DNA of 64,000 nt from Vibrio amylolyticus (GTDB lineage Bacteria; Pseudomonadota; Gammaproteobacteria; Enterobacterales; Vibrionaceae): positions 1-64,000 of the forward strand of contig NZ_JAJHVV010000010.1 in NCBI RefSeq assembly GCF_023145695.1. Direction: 5' to 3'. This document shows positions 8,615 through 17,225 of the stretch, in pieces. The notes under the pieces are model-generated. The model ran no database searches. It was not told the DNA's origin and was given only the letters and a program-made list of their open reading frames with translations. How positions within the stretch are numbered: position 1 is the first letter of the stretch; each line of letters starts with the position of its first letter. A program made the translations under genes and the position numbers.

Positions 8615-11600
8615 TTCGTTTTTTCTCTCGCCACCCTACGGCTGCAAACCTACTCATGCTGATGCTGCTGATACTTGGTATCTCAAGTGTCATGACCATA
8701 AAGCGAGAAACATTTCCAGAGTTCACGCCTCCATACATTATGGCAGCGGTCGTTTATCCAGGGGCTTCGCCACAAGAGGTTGAAGAGAGTATTTGTGTTC
8801 GTATGGAAGATGCTGTCGATGGCCTTGCTAATATCGAAGAAACCCGTTGTGAAGCGATTGAGGGGTCGGCTCGTCTAACGCTCAAGCTGAATAGTAAGGC
8901 CGACATTGGACGCATGTTGGTGGATGTACAAACACAGATCAATGCAATCAATGACTTTCCTGATGAGATTGAATCGCCAATGGTTCAAGAGCTAGATTGG
9001 AATGAGCCTGTTGTCGATGTCGCTATTTCTGCTGATACGACTTGGCCTGAATTAAAGGCTTACGCAGAAAAACTAAAACGAATTTTAAAGCTTGATTACG
9101 ATGTGTCATTGGTTGATGTGAGCGGTTTTTCAGATCACCAATTTCGCGTAGAACTGGATTTACAAGCAGTGAGGCAGCTCGGCATCAGTGTTGGTGATAT
9201 TGCGGAGCAGATAAAACGCCAGAACGTTAAGTTACCCAGCGGTAACATTGAAACAACAGATAAAAACTTTCTCATCCGTTTTGATGAAAGACGTATTACG
9301 CCATTTGAGCTTGAAAGTATCGTGGTAGGTTCTGGACCAAATGGCTCACAGATCCGTTTGAGAGATATCGCAACCATTAGTGATCGCTTCGAGCTAGATG
9401 AGCAGAAAGTCTACTTTAACGGCCACCCTTCGGCTTTACTGAAAATAAGTAAGAATAAAGAGGATGATGCACTCAGGATCAAGCAGAAGGTGTCTGAGTT
9501 TGTTGCTGATCAGAAGTTAATTGCTCCTGATGGTGTGACGCTCGAACTGACCAATGATCTCTCTTCTGTATTGTGGGATCGCTTAACCATGATGCTTAAA
9601 AATGGCTGGCAAGGGATTGTGCTGGTGTTTGCCACCATGTGGTTGTTTTTCAGCTTTCGATATTCATTTTGGGTGGCAGCGGGTCTACCAGTCGCGTTTC
9701 TTGGCGGACTTTTCTTGATGGCAAATCTTGGTCTATCTATCAACATAATGTCGCTCGTTGGCTTGCTGATGGCAATCGGCATCATGATGGATGACGCGAT
9801 AGTCATCGCCGAGTCTGTCGCCTCCCATTTAGATAAGGGTCAGAGTATTGACGACGCGGTGATTAATGGCGTTAAAAAAGTCTTTCCAGGGGTTTTATCA
9901 TCGTTTTTAACCACAATTTGTATTTTCGGCAGCTTGCTGTTTTTAGATGGCGAAATGGGGGCAGTGCTCAAAGCAGTACCACAGGTGCTGATACTGGTTC
10001 TGATATTAAGCCTTGTTGAAGCTTTTCTCATACTCCCTAATCATCTGTCTCACTCTCTACACAATCTAAAAGGGGAACGTGAGCCTGTAAAATTTAAAAA
10101 GGTGCTGTTAGAAAAATTTGAACGGTTTCGTAATGAGCAGCTTGTTCGTGCTGTGACTGAGGTGGTTGAATATCGTTACGCATTTTTAGGAAGTGTTGCA
10201 GCGTTAATGCTGATTTCAGTGGCGACTATTGCTGGTGGATTACTCAAATTTCAACCTTTCCCAGATCTTGATGGAGACATCGCTGAAGTACGAATTATTC
10301 TTCCACCCGGAGCGTCTTTATCACAAACAGAGCGTGTCGTTGAAAAGATCGTAGCCTCAGCTGAGAAGCTGAACGTAGAGTGGAGTGAGAAAGAGGAGAA
10401 TGGGCAAACACTGGTTAAGCACATTACCTCTCAATTTAATGTCAATGCTGATGCCAATGAGTCGGGACCGCATATAGCAACCGTGAGGCTTGATTTATTA
10501 GGTGCTGAGACTCGAAATGCATTAATCGATGACTTTGTGGCAGCTTGGCGAGAAGACGTCGGTGAATTAGCCGACCCCGTTTCATTGGTTTATAAGCAAC
10601 CCACAATGGGCCCAGGCGGGCGTGCGATAGATATTCGGATTAAGCATGATGATCTTGATGAGCTAAAATCGGCTTCGATTGATATTCAACAGTACCTTAA
10701 TCAGTTTGATGGCGTATCCGGTGTTTTGGATGACATGCGTATGGGGAAAGAGGAGATACTCGTAAAGCTTCGTTCGGGCGCAGAAACTTATGGAGTAAAC
10801 GGCCAAATGATCGCAGGGCAATTGCGTGCGGCTTTTTTTGGTCAAACGGCGGATGAGATTCAAGTTGGTGTCGAGAACATCTCTATTGAAGTGCGATTAG
10901 ACAAAACTCAGGCGGGTGATCTTCAGCAACTCGCGAATTTCCCAATTATTCTTTCAGACGGCAGTCAGGTTCCCCTCGCAACGGTGGCAACATTAGACTT
11001 TCAACGTAACTATGTACGAATCCAACGTATTGATGGTTTAAGAACCGTGAGTGTGTTCGGCGATATTGATAACCATAAGATCAGTTCGTCTGCAATAGTG
11101 GCTCAGTTGAGAAAGGAGTTTGCACCAGAGCTATTACAGAAGTACCCAGGGCTCCGTTTTGATTTTGAAGGTGAAGCCAAAGATGCTGCGAAAACAGGTG
11201 CTTCGATGGGGAAAGGTTTCTTGTTAGGCCTGTTTGGTGTCTTTGCGATATTAAGTTTTCAATTTCGTAGTTACCTAGAACCGTTTGTTGTCATGCTAGC
11301 AATACCTTTGGCTTTTATCGGTGTGGTATGGGGGCATTTACTATTAGGGCACTCTTTAAGCATGCCAAGCATGATGGGGTTTGTATCGTTAGCGGGGATT
11401 GTCGTTAATGACTCGATATTGCTGGTGCAGTACATAAGGCATCACGTTGATGAGGGAGATAGTGTTTATGACTCCGTGGTTAAAGCGAGTCGAGAGCGCT
11501 TTCGTGCTGTTTTTCTAACTTCGATGACGACGGCAGCCGGGTTATTACCGCTGCTTCTTGAAACCAGCTTACAAGCACAAGTTATTCAACCCCTCGTCGT

Positions 11601-11718
11601 GTCTATTGTGTTCGGTATCTTCGCCTCAACACTTCTGGTTCTATTTATGATTCCAGCAGCCTACGCGGTTTTAGCGGACTTTGGTTTAGTTCATAAACAT
11701 GAATCTTTAGACGCCTAG
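8611..11718 (+). CDS. RND family multidrug efflux pump, inner-membrane transporter
   Basis: A 1035-residue AcrB-like proton-driven exporter with the family's usual length and duplicated layout: TM1 near residues 12-30, a large periplasmic loop, a TM2-TM6 block around 335-490, a second periplasmic loop and TM8-TM12 from about 865. TM4 holds the proton-relay aspartates D394/D395 in GIMMDDAIVIAES. In TM10 the position of AcrB Lys940 is N933 followed by D934 (GIVVNDSILLV), so it belongs to a divergent subfamily. No outer-membrane channel gene is linked, and TolC encoded elsewhere is the likely partner. Substrate is unknown. Confidence 0.92.
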   Translation: MIRFFSRHPTAANLLMLMLLILGISSVMTIKRETFPEFTPPYIMAAVVYPGASPQEVEESICVRMEDAVDGLANIEETRCEAIEGSARLTLKLNSKADIGRMLVDVQTQINAINDFPDEIESPMVQELDWNEPVVDVAISADTTWPELKAYAEKLKRILKLDYDVSLVDVSGFSDHQFRVELDLQAVRQLGISVGDIAEQIKRQNVKLPSGNIETTDKNFLIRFDERRITPFELESIVVGSGPNGSQIRLRDIATISDRFELDEQKVYFNGHPSALLKISKNKEDDALRIKQKVSEFVADQKLIAPDGVTLELTNDLSSVLWDRLTMMLKNGWQGIVLVFATMWLFFSFRYSFWVAAGLPVAFLGGLFLMANLGLSINIMSLVGLLMAIGIMMDDAIVIAESVASHLDKGQSIDDAVINGVKKVFPGVLSSFLTTICIFGSLLFLDGEMGAVLKAVPQVLILVLILSLVEAFLILPNHLSHSLHNLKGEREPVKFKKVLLEKFERFRNEQLVRAVTEVVEYRYAFLGSVAALMLISVATIAGGLLKFQPFPDLDGDIAEVRIILPPGASLSQTERVVEKIVASAEKLNVEWSEKEENGQTLVKHITSQFNVNADANESGPHIATVRLDLLGAETRNALIDDFVAAWREDVGELADPVSLVYKQPTMGPGGRAIDIRIKHDDLDELKSASIDIQQYLNQFDGVSGVLDDMRMGKEEILVKLRSGAETYGVNGQMIAGQLRAAFFGQTADEIQVGVENISIEVRLDKTQAGDLQQLANFPIILSDGSQVPLATVATLDFQRNYVRIQRIDGLRTVSVFGDIDNHKISSSAIVAQLRKEFAPELLQKYPGLRFDFEGEAKDAAKTGASMGKGFLLGLFGVFAILSFQFRSYLEPFVVMLAIPLAFIGVVWGHLLLGHSLSMPSMMGFVSLAGIVVNDSILLVQYIRHHVDEGDSVYDSVVKASRERFRAVFLTSMTTAAGLLPLLLETSLQAQVIQPLVVSIVFGIFASTLLVLFMIPAAYAVLADFGLVHKHESLDA

Positions 11719-11757
11719 TCTCTATTCTTTCATATCTTAATGCCGCATTTGAATAAG

Positions 11758-11780
11758 AGGGAGCTTCGGCTCCTTTTTTT
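11758..11780 (+). terminator. efflux operon terminator
   Basis: GGAGC pairs with GCTCC around a stable TTCG tetraloop (flanking A-T and G-U pairs extend it), followed by seven T. It lies 40 bp after the pump gene. Confidence 0.9.
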
Positions 11781-11898
11781 ATGTTCATTACGTGCATAGA
11801 TGAATCTTCATCCTAGCTAAAAAAAAACGTCACGCAGTTGTCATTTGGTTCACATAGCTTGGTTTAAAACCAAGCGTGATCATCATAAGGAGCCAATG

Positions 11899-12426
11899 AT
11901 GCGTAGTTTTGAATCCGTAACACGGTTTGATTTAGCTTTTTCATCATTCTGTTTGCAGCACCGTTTTTCTCAACAAGTGGCAACAGTCAGTAAAGCCGTT
12001 TCACACAGTGGCGATGGCCATCTCTATTTAATGCTCGGTTTAACCGCATTTTTCTTTGGAGGGATGAAAGGGGAGCTTTTTTTCTGGAGTGTTTTGATGG
12101 CGTTCTCTATTGAACTGCCGATCTACTGGCTCTTGAAAAACAGTGTGAAACGTCGTAGACCAGAAGAACTCACTCCTTATATTGCTGCATTTATTACCCC
12201 TTCAGATCGCTACAGCTTGCCTTCTGGTCATACGGCGGCGGGCTTTTTATTTGCGTCACTGATTGGGGCGTTTTATCCCACATTATTGCCATTTGCTTTC
12301 ATTTGGGCGTGTTTGATTGGTGCGTCGCGAGTGTTGCTTGGCGTCCATTTTTTAACGGACATTGTGGTTGGAGCTCTGCTCGGGTTTGCCAGTGCTCGTA
12401 TCGTTCTAACTTTTATAGGGATGTAA
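11899..12426 (+). CDS. PAP2-family membrane phosphatase
   Basis: An integral membrane phosphatase of the type-2 phosphatidic acid phosphatase family, acting on lipid or isoprenoid phosphates at the membrane. The three catalytic motifs are present: KNSVKRRRP (motif 1, about residue 78), SLPSGHT (motif 2, about 113) and SRVLLGVHFLTD (motif 3, about 151) with its histidine and aspartate. Five or six membrane segments are visible. Start: AAGGAG at 11887-11892 favours ATG 11899 (spacing 6) over ATG 11896 (spacing 3). The gene ends 2 bp before the next gene, so the pair is co-transcribed. The exact substrate is unknown. Confidence 0.88.
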   Translation: MRSFESVTRFDLAFSSFCLQHRFSQQVATVSKAVSHSGDGHLYLMLGLTAFFFGGMKGELFFWSVLMAFSIELPIYWLLKNSVKRRRPEELTPYIAAFITPSDRYSLPSGHTAAGFLFASLIGAFYPTLLPFAFIWACLIGASRVLLGVHFLTDIVVGALLGFASARIVLTFIGM

Positions 12427-12428
12427 CA

Positions 12429-13475
12429 ATGAAAATTCTGTATGGAGTACAAGGGACGGGTAATGGTCATATCGCTCGTGCAAGAGCGATGAGCTGTGCA
12501 TTAAAAGATCGCGGTATTGACGTTGATTACCTGTTCTCGGGGCGAGACGCTGATAAGTACTTCTCTATGGAGGAGTTTGGAGCGTATCAAACTCGTAAAG
12601 GGTTATCGTTTGAGACTGAAAACGGACAGGTGAGTTATCTAAAAACGATTCAGAATAATAGCCTGACAGAGCTGTACCGCGAGATAAAAAATTGCGATTT
12701 ATCAGACTATGATTTAGTGCTGAATGACTTCGAACCGATAACCGCGTGGGCGGCGAAAAGACAGAAAAAAACCTGTATTAGCATCAGTCACCAAAATGCG
12801 TTTAAGCATTCCGTACCGTTAAAAGGAGCTAATTGGGTAGATAAAAGGTTAATTCACCACTTTGCTCCCTCAAATTATTCCATTGGACTGCACTGGTATC
12901 ACTTCGAACAAGATATACTTCCTCCGATAGTTCACTCGGTTGACTATCAAATTGAGCAAGAAAACTTCATCTTGGTGTACCTTCCGTTCGAAAATAGCAA
13001 TGAAATTTGTAATTTATTGTTTCGTTTTGCGAGTTATCAATTTGTTTGTTTTCACCCAAGCGTTAACAAAGTAGAAACAATTGGAAGTATAGAACTTCGT
13101 CCTCTTTCTCATGAAAGCTTTCAATCACATTTGCATCGCTGTAACGGCGTCATCGCGAATGGTGGTTTTGAACTTCCCTCAGAAGCACTAACTTTGGGCA
13201 AGAAGCTGCTGTTGAAACCATTATCGGGACAGTTCGAGCAACAAAGTAATGTGGCGACTCTGGATGGTTTGGGTTTAGCAAGCAGTATGGACTTCCTAGA
13301 CGCATCAAAAGTCAGGCTTTGGCTTGATGATAAACCGGGAGAGAAGGTGGTCTACCCTAACGTCGCGCAAGCGATTGCGGAGTGGGTGCATAATGGGCAA
13401 TGGGACACCCAAGATAAGCTATGTCGGGCTCTATGGGAGAGAGTCGATTTTCCGAGTTATGTTTCAAATATATAA
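12429..13475 (+). CDS. MJ1255/VC2487-family glycosyltransferase
   Basis: A 348-residue protein of the family named after MJ1255 and V. cholerae VC2487, a GT-B-fold glycosyltransferase group. The N-terminal glycine-rich loop GVQGTGNGHIARA (residues 5-17) and the C-terminal nucleotide-sugar-like region NGVIANGGFELPSEALTLGK (about residues 240-260) are the recognisable parts. No signal peptide or membrane segment is seen, so it acts in the cytoplasm. It starts 2 bp after the PAP2 phosphatase gene. This suggests a two-step pathway on a lipid-linked sugar, which is inference. Acceptor and donor are unknown. Confidence 0.82.
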   Translation: MKILYGVQGTGNGHIARARAMSCALKDRGIDVDYLFSGRDADKYFSMEEFGAYQTRKGLSFETENGQVSYLKTIQNNSLTELYREIKNCDLSDYDLVLNDFEPITAWAAKRQKKTCISISHQNAFKHSVPLKGANWVDKRLIHHFAPSNYSIGLHWYHFEQDILPPIVHSVDYQIEQENFILVYLPFENSNEICNLLFRFASYQFVCFHPSVNKVETIGSIELRPLSHESFQSHLHRCNGVIANGGFELPSEALTLGKKLLLKPLSGQFEQQSNVATLDGLGLASSMDFLDASKVRLWLDDKPGEKVVYPNVAQAIAEWVHNGQWDTQDKLCRALWERVDFPSYVSNI

Positions 13476-13578
13476 CTAATATATCGAGCGCTTTTAGTAT
13501 GTCTACCCCATTCATAATTCAGCTAAATGTAACAGGGTGTTAATTGGTTAATTAATAAACGCTATCAATGTTATATGT

Positions 13579-13611
13579 AAAAACCATAAATTTATACATT
13601 TTATGGTTTTT
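13579..13611 (+). terminator. possible AU-rich terminator after the glycosyltransferase gene
   Basis: A2A3CCATAAA pairs with TTTATGGT3T2 (12-bp stem, 9-base loop), with a T run at the 3' end. It is weak in GC, so termination is uncertain. Confidence 0.4.
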
Positions 13612-13769
13612 TATGTATTGCCTAAGGGTATGTTTTACATGGTGTTTTATTGATATAAGATAAAATTAACTGATTAATTGTCAATCTTGTTGCCAATCGT
13701 CAAATGATTCGCAGATAGTAATTGTCAGCTAGGAAGTATCTGAGAAATAAATGATAGCGAAACTGCTTA

Positions 13770-13787
13770 AGTATTTCCTGAAATACT
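13770..13787. promoter_or_regulatory. palindrome in the leuO promoter region
   Basis: AGTATTTC-CT-GAAATACT is a perfect 8-bp inverted repeat, 42 bp before the leuO start codon. It could be a LysR-type binding site for autoregulation or an mRNA hairpin; the sequence does not decide. Confidence 0.45.
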
Positions 13788-13829
13788 AATTATAAATGTT
13801 GATGATAACGAAACAATGAGGCGTACCCG

Positions 13830-14789
13830 ATGTTAGATAAAAAAGACGCGATGAGTGCTATTGCAAGCTACCGAATGGAAAGTACTTTACGTGGTGTAGA
13901 TTTAAATCTACTGACTGTGTTTGATGCCGTAATGCAAGAACAGAACATTACGCGAGCAGCACATAACTTAGGGATGTCTCAACCGGCTGTTAGTAATGCT
14001 GTAGCTCGCCTAAAAGTGATGTTTAATGACGAACTGTTCATGCGTCAAGGCCGTGGCATTCAACCAACTCAACGTGCTCGTCAACTATTTGGCCCAATCC
14101 GCCAAGCATTGCAGTTAATTCGTAATGAACTCCCTAGCTCAGTGTTCTCTCCAGAAACATCGACTCGTCTATTTAAGCTCGCTATTTGCAGCCCTTGTGA
14201 CATGCGTTTTGCACCAAAAATCATGTCAACAGTGCATGAGCAAGCACCAAACGTACAGCTTCACTTGGATGCTGAGTTTGACCGTAAGTTGGCGGAGCGT
14301 ATGCGTTATCAAGAGATTGATTTTGTTATTGATTACGCTCGATTTGATGAGCAAGGATTTTCAAGTACTGAAATTTTCCAAGATGAATTAGTTGTCGTTG
14401 CTTCATCTTCACACTCTCGTGTTCAAGGTTCTGTTTCTGTTGAAGATCTAATGACAGAAAGACACGCTAAACTATCGAAGATCCATGGTCAACGTAGCTT
14501 CTCTGAGCAGGCGTACCGTGAGCTAGATTGTCAGCCATACTATGAAGGTACGAGCTTGAGCAACGTACTTTATGTTGTTGGTCAATCCGAGTTAGTTACC
14601 ATCGCACCACGTTGGATGGTAGAAAACGCTGCTAATCGTGATCAACTACAGATCTTAGACTTCCCATTTGAAAATGCGAACATTAGCGGATTCTTAAGCT
14701 GGCACGAATCTAGTGAAAAAGATAAAGGCCACATCTGGTTCCGTGATCAATTAATGATGATTTGTGGCGAAGTGGTTGCTTTGAACTAA
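13830..14789 (+). CDS. leuO: LysR-family regulator LeuO
   Basis: LeuO is a LysR-type global regulator that opposes H-NS silencing and responds to starvation and acid in enterics and vibrios. Residues about 20-80 form the winged helix-turn-helix (LRGVDLNLLTVFDAVMQEQN, then ITRAAHNLGMSQPAVSNAVARLK), followed by a periplasmic-binding-protein-like effector domain to residue 319. Identity rests on the sequence and on its place between the leu operon and ilvIH, as in E. coli. A GAGG precedes the start. The upstream palindrome may be its own operator. Confidence 0.93.
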   Translation: MLDKKDAMSAIASYRMESTLRGVDLNLLTVFDAVMQEQNITRAAHNLGMSQPAVSNAVARLKVMFNDELFMRQGRGIQPTQRARQLFGPIRQALQLIRNELPSSVFSPETSTRLFKLAICSPCDMRFAPKIMSTVHEQAPNVQLHLDAEFDRKLAERMRYQEIDFVIDYARFDEQGFSSTEIFQDELVVVASSSHSRVQGSVSVEDLMTERHAKLSKIHGQRSFSEQAYRELDCQPYYEGTSLSNVLYVVGQSELVTIAPRWMVENAANRDQLQILDFPFENANISGFLSWHESSEKDKGHIWFRDQLMMICGEVVALN

Positions 14790-14847
14790 AATTAAAAGGT
14801 TGAATGCAACTTAGACAGATTGAGTTGTATTTATACAAACTGATAAC

Positions 14848-14884
14848 AAAACCTTGAACTGACTAGATTGGTTCAAGGTTTTTT
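14848..14884 (+). terminator. leuO terminator
   Basis: AAAACCTTGAAC pairs with GTTCAAGGTTTT (12 bp, 11-base loop) and ends in a run of T. Confidence 0.9.
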
Positions 14885-14992
14885 ATTACCCATTAATTGA
14901 TAACTTTGAAGTTAGTCAGTTGCCTTTTCAAAACTGGAATGTACACTTGTTCGCTCAAAATAGCTTACATGTGTAAGCCAAAGGTAAGAGAC

Positions 14993-16801
14993 ATGGCCAA
15001 TATAGATTTCCACATCATAAAATGTATTCGAGAGCAAATTGCTAAAGGGGGGGATCGCATCGCCCTTAAACACAAAGTTGATACCAATTGGAAGGGTATT
15101 AGCTGGAAGCAGTTTGGTCAGCAAGTTGATGCACTATCACTTGCACTATTGGCTCAGGGAATGAGAATTCAAGACAAAGTTGGTATCTACGCCAACAACA
15201 TGCCTCAATGGACGATGGCTGACTTTTCTGCACTTCAAACACGCGCAGTATCGGTTCCTATTTACCCGACTAATACAGCGGCTCAGGCGTCTTATATCAT
15301 CCAAGATGCAGACGTACGTATTCTATTCGTTGGTGAGCAAGACCAGTTTGATGCCGCAATGGGCCTTTTCGATGACTGTGAACAGTTAGAGCTTGTTGTC
15401 GCGATGTCTGATGACATCAATATTGGTGATGCTGAGCATGCTATTAGCTGGCAAGACTTTCTACAAAAAGGCAGCGATGCTGAACGCGCTCAGTTAGAAC
15501 AACGCATTGATGAGCTTTGCTTAGATGACTTGCTAACGCTCATCTACACCTCGGGTACGACGGGGCAGCCGAAAGGCGTGATGCTTGATTACGCTAACAT
15601 CGCGGCTCAACTAGAAGGCCATGATGAACGTTTGAGTCTAACTCAAGATGATGTCTCATTAGCGTTCTTACCGCTCTCTCATGTTTTTGAACGTGCTTGG
15701 ACATTCTACGTTCTCTATAAAGGTGCAACTAACTGTTACTTGCAAGATACGATGCAAGTGAAAAGTGCACTGGAAGAAATTCGTCCAACCGTGATGTGTG
15801 CGGTTCCACGCTTCTACGAAAAGATTTTCTCTGCGATTCATGAAAAAGTGTCCAAAGCGCCATTTATTCGTAAAGTGCTGTTCACTTGGGCTGTAAATAT
15901 GGGCGCGAAAGTCTCTCTTTGCCATCAAGAAGGACGTGAACCTTCTATGATGCTGAAGAAGTCGCATCAACTTGCAGACAAGCTGGTTCTTTCTAAGCTG
16001 CGTGCATTGCTTGGTGGGCGCATAAGCTTTATGCCCTGTGGCGGAGCTAAGCTTGATGAAACCATAGGTCGTTTTTTCCATGCGATTGGTATCAACGTTA
16101 AGCTTGGTTACGGCATGACAGAAACAACAGCAACCGTTTCTTGTTGGGATGACAAATGTTTCAATCCAGACTCGATTGGTATGTCGATGCCGGGCGCTCA
16201 AGTTAAAATTGGCGAGAACAATGAAATTTTAGTCCGCGGCCCTATGGTGATGCGTGGCTATTACAAAATGCCAGAAGAAACTGAAAAGACGTTTGATGAA
16301 CATGGTTTCTTAAAAACCGGTGATGCGGGAATGATTGATGAAAACGGCAACGTCTTCATTACTGACCGTATCAAAGAGTTGATGAAAACATCCAATGGTA
16401 AGTACATTGCACCGCAAATGGTGGAAGGTACTATCGGTAAAGACCATTACATCGAACAGATAGCGGTAATCGCTGATACGCGTAAGTTCGTTTCGGCTCT
16501 TATCGTACCTTGCTTTGATACGCTTGAAGAGTACGCTAAAGAGCTCAACATTAAGTATAACGATCGTATTGAACTCGTTAAGCACCATAAAGTGGTTGAG
16601 ATGTTTGAAAATCGCGTGAGTGGGCTGCAAACAGAATTGGCGAAATTTGAACAAGTGAAGAAGTTCAAATTACTGCCAAAAGCATTCTCAATGAACGATG
16701 GTGAGCTTACACCAACGCAAAAACTGCGTAGAAAGGTGATTAGTGATAAGTACCAAGATGAAATTGAAGAAATGTACACTGAAACAAAGAAAGATAAGTA
16801 A
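14993..16801 (+). CDS. long-chain acyl-CoA synthetase (AMP-forming)
   Basis: An adenylate-forming ligase of the long-chain fatty acid CoA ligase type (FadD15-like, not classic FadD). It activates fatty acids with ATP and CoA. The P-loop-like motif YTSGTTGQPKG is at residues 185-195. YGMTETTATVS follows near residue 375 and TGDAGMIDENGNVFITDR near residue 440. The C-terminal lysine motif SNGKYIAPQMVE is also present. The start at 14993 (MANIDFHII) gives 602 residues. The longer in-frame extension upstream runs back towards the leuO terminator and is unlikely. It is flanked by terminators, so monocistronic. Confidence 0.9.
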   Translation: MANIDFHIIKCIREQIAKGGDRIALKHKVDTNWKGISWKQFGQQVDALSLALLAQGMRIQDKVGIYANNMPQWTMADFSALQTRAVSVPIYPTNTAAQASYIIQDADVRILFVGEQDQFDAAMGLFDDCEQLELVVAMSDDINIGDAEHAISWQDFLQKGSDAERAQLEQRIDELCLDDLLTLIYTSGTTGQPKGVMLDYANIAAQLEGHDERLSLTQDDVSLAFLPLSHVFERAWTFYVLYKGATNCYLQDTMQVKSALEEIRPTVMCAVPRFYEKIFSAIHEKVSKAPFIRKVLFTWAVNMGAKVSLCHQEGREPSMMLKKSHQLADKLVLSKLRALLGGRISFMPCGGAKLDETIGRFFHAIGINVKLGYGMTETTATVSCWDDKCFNPDSIGMSMPGAQVKIGENNEILVRGPMVMRGYYKMPEETEKTFDEHGFLKTGDAGMIDENGNVFITDRIKELMKTSNGKYIAPQMVEGTIGKDHYIEQIAVIADTRKFVSALIVPCFDTLEEYAKELNIKYNDRIELVKHHKVVEMFENRVSGLQTELAKFEQVKKFKLLPKAFSMNDGELTPTQKLRRKVISDKYQDEIEEMYTETKKDK

Positions 16802-16831
16802 CTTACTTAACAGTTAAATTTTCCTTTGTTC

Positions 16832-16877
16832 AAAAAACCTCCATACGACAATGACCATTGTTGATGGAGGTTTTTTT
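16832..16877 (+). terminator. terminator after the acyl-CoA synthetase gene
   Basis: AACCTCCAT pairs with ATGGAGGTT, with an inner ACAATG/CATTGT stem, and seven T follow. Confidence 0.9.
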
Positions 16878-17225
16878 ATTGTTCGAAGCCTGAATGGTCT
16901 TATCCATTAGAGAATGATCTAAGAATTATTCTCTTTTTATCTTGCAGTATAAAATCATAGATCAATAAAGTTTTAATGTTCATGGTTTTAATATCTGAAT
17001 TTTACGTAAATATTAGTCGATTAATGTTATGGCGATCTCTGTCGCAATAGACCCTTTGCTAATAAAACGTTACAGTTGTTTAGTTTCCTGTGTTTGGTGA
17101 TAACAAGACAGGACATAGCCACAAAGTGTCACAACTTGGAAATAGGCTACAAATAAGCCCTAGACTATGCAAAACCAGACTAATTGATTAACCAAATCAA
17201 CGTAGTGACTGGTAAGGAGAAAGAT
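16878..17225. other. intergenic region carrying the ilvIH promoter
   Basis: This AT-rich 348-bp gap precedes ilvI. In E. coli the corresponding region binds Lrp at several sites. I can see AT-rich stretches but cannot assign Lrp sites or a convincing -35/-10 pair by eye. No ORF is supported. Confidence 0.5.

Larger units (their letters stand above)
13476..13829. other. AT-rich intergenic region upstream of leuO
   Basis: This 354-bp gap is clearly richer in A+T than the genes around it. It holds a 12-bp AU-rich hairpin (13579-13611), AATTGTCA-like repeats at 13676, 13695 and 13720, and a palindrome (13770-13787). AT-rich leuO upstream regions are H-NS targets in E. coli, and the same is plausible here but unproven. 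No small ORF is supported. Confidence 0.6.

Noticed and set aside
15668..16201. 177-codon open frame antisense to the acyl-CoA synthetase gene
   Set aside because: Fully inside a conserved gene on the opposite strand; low-complexity composition and no domain.
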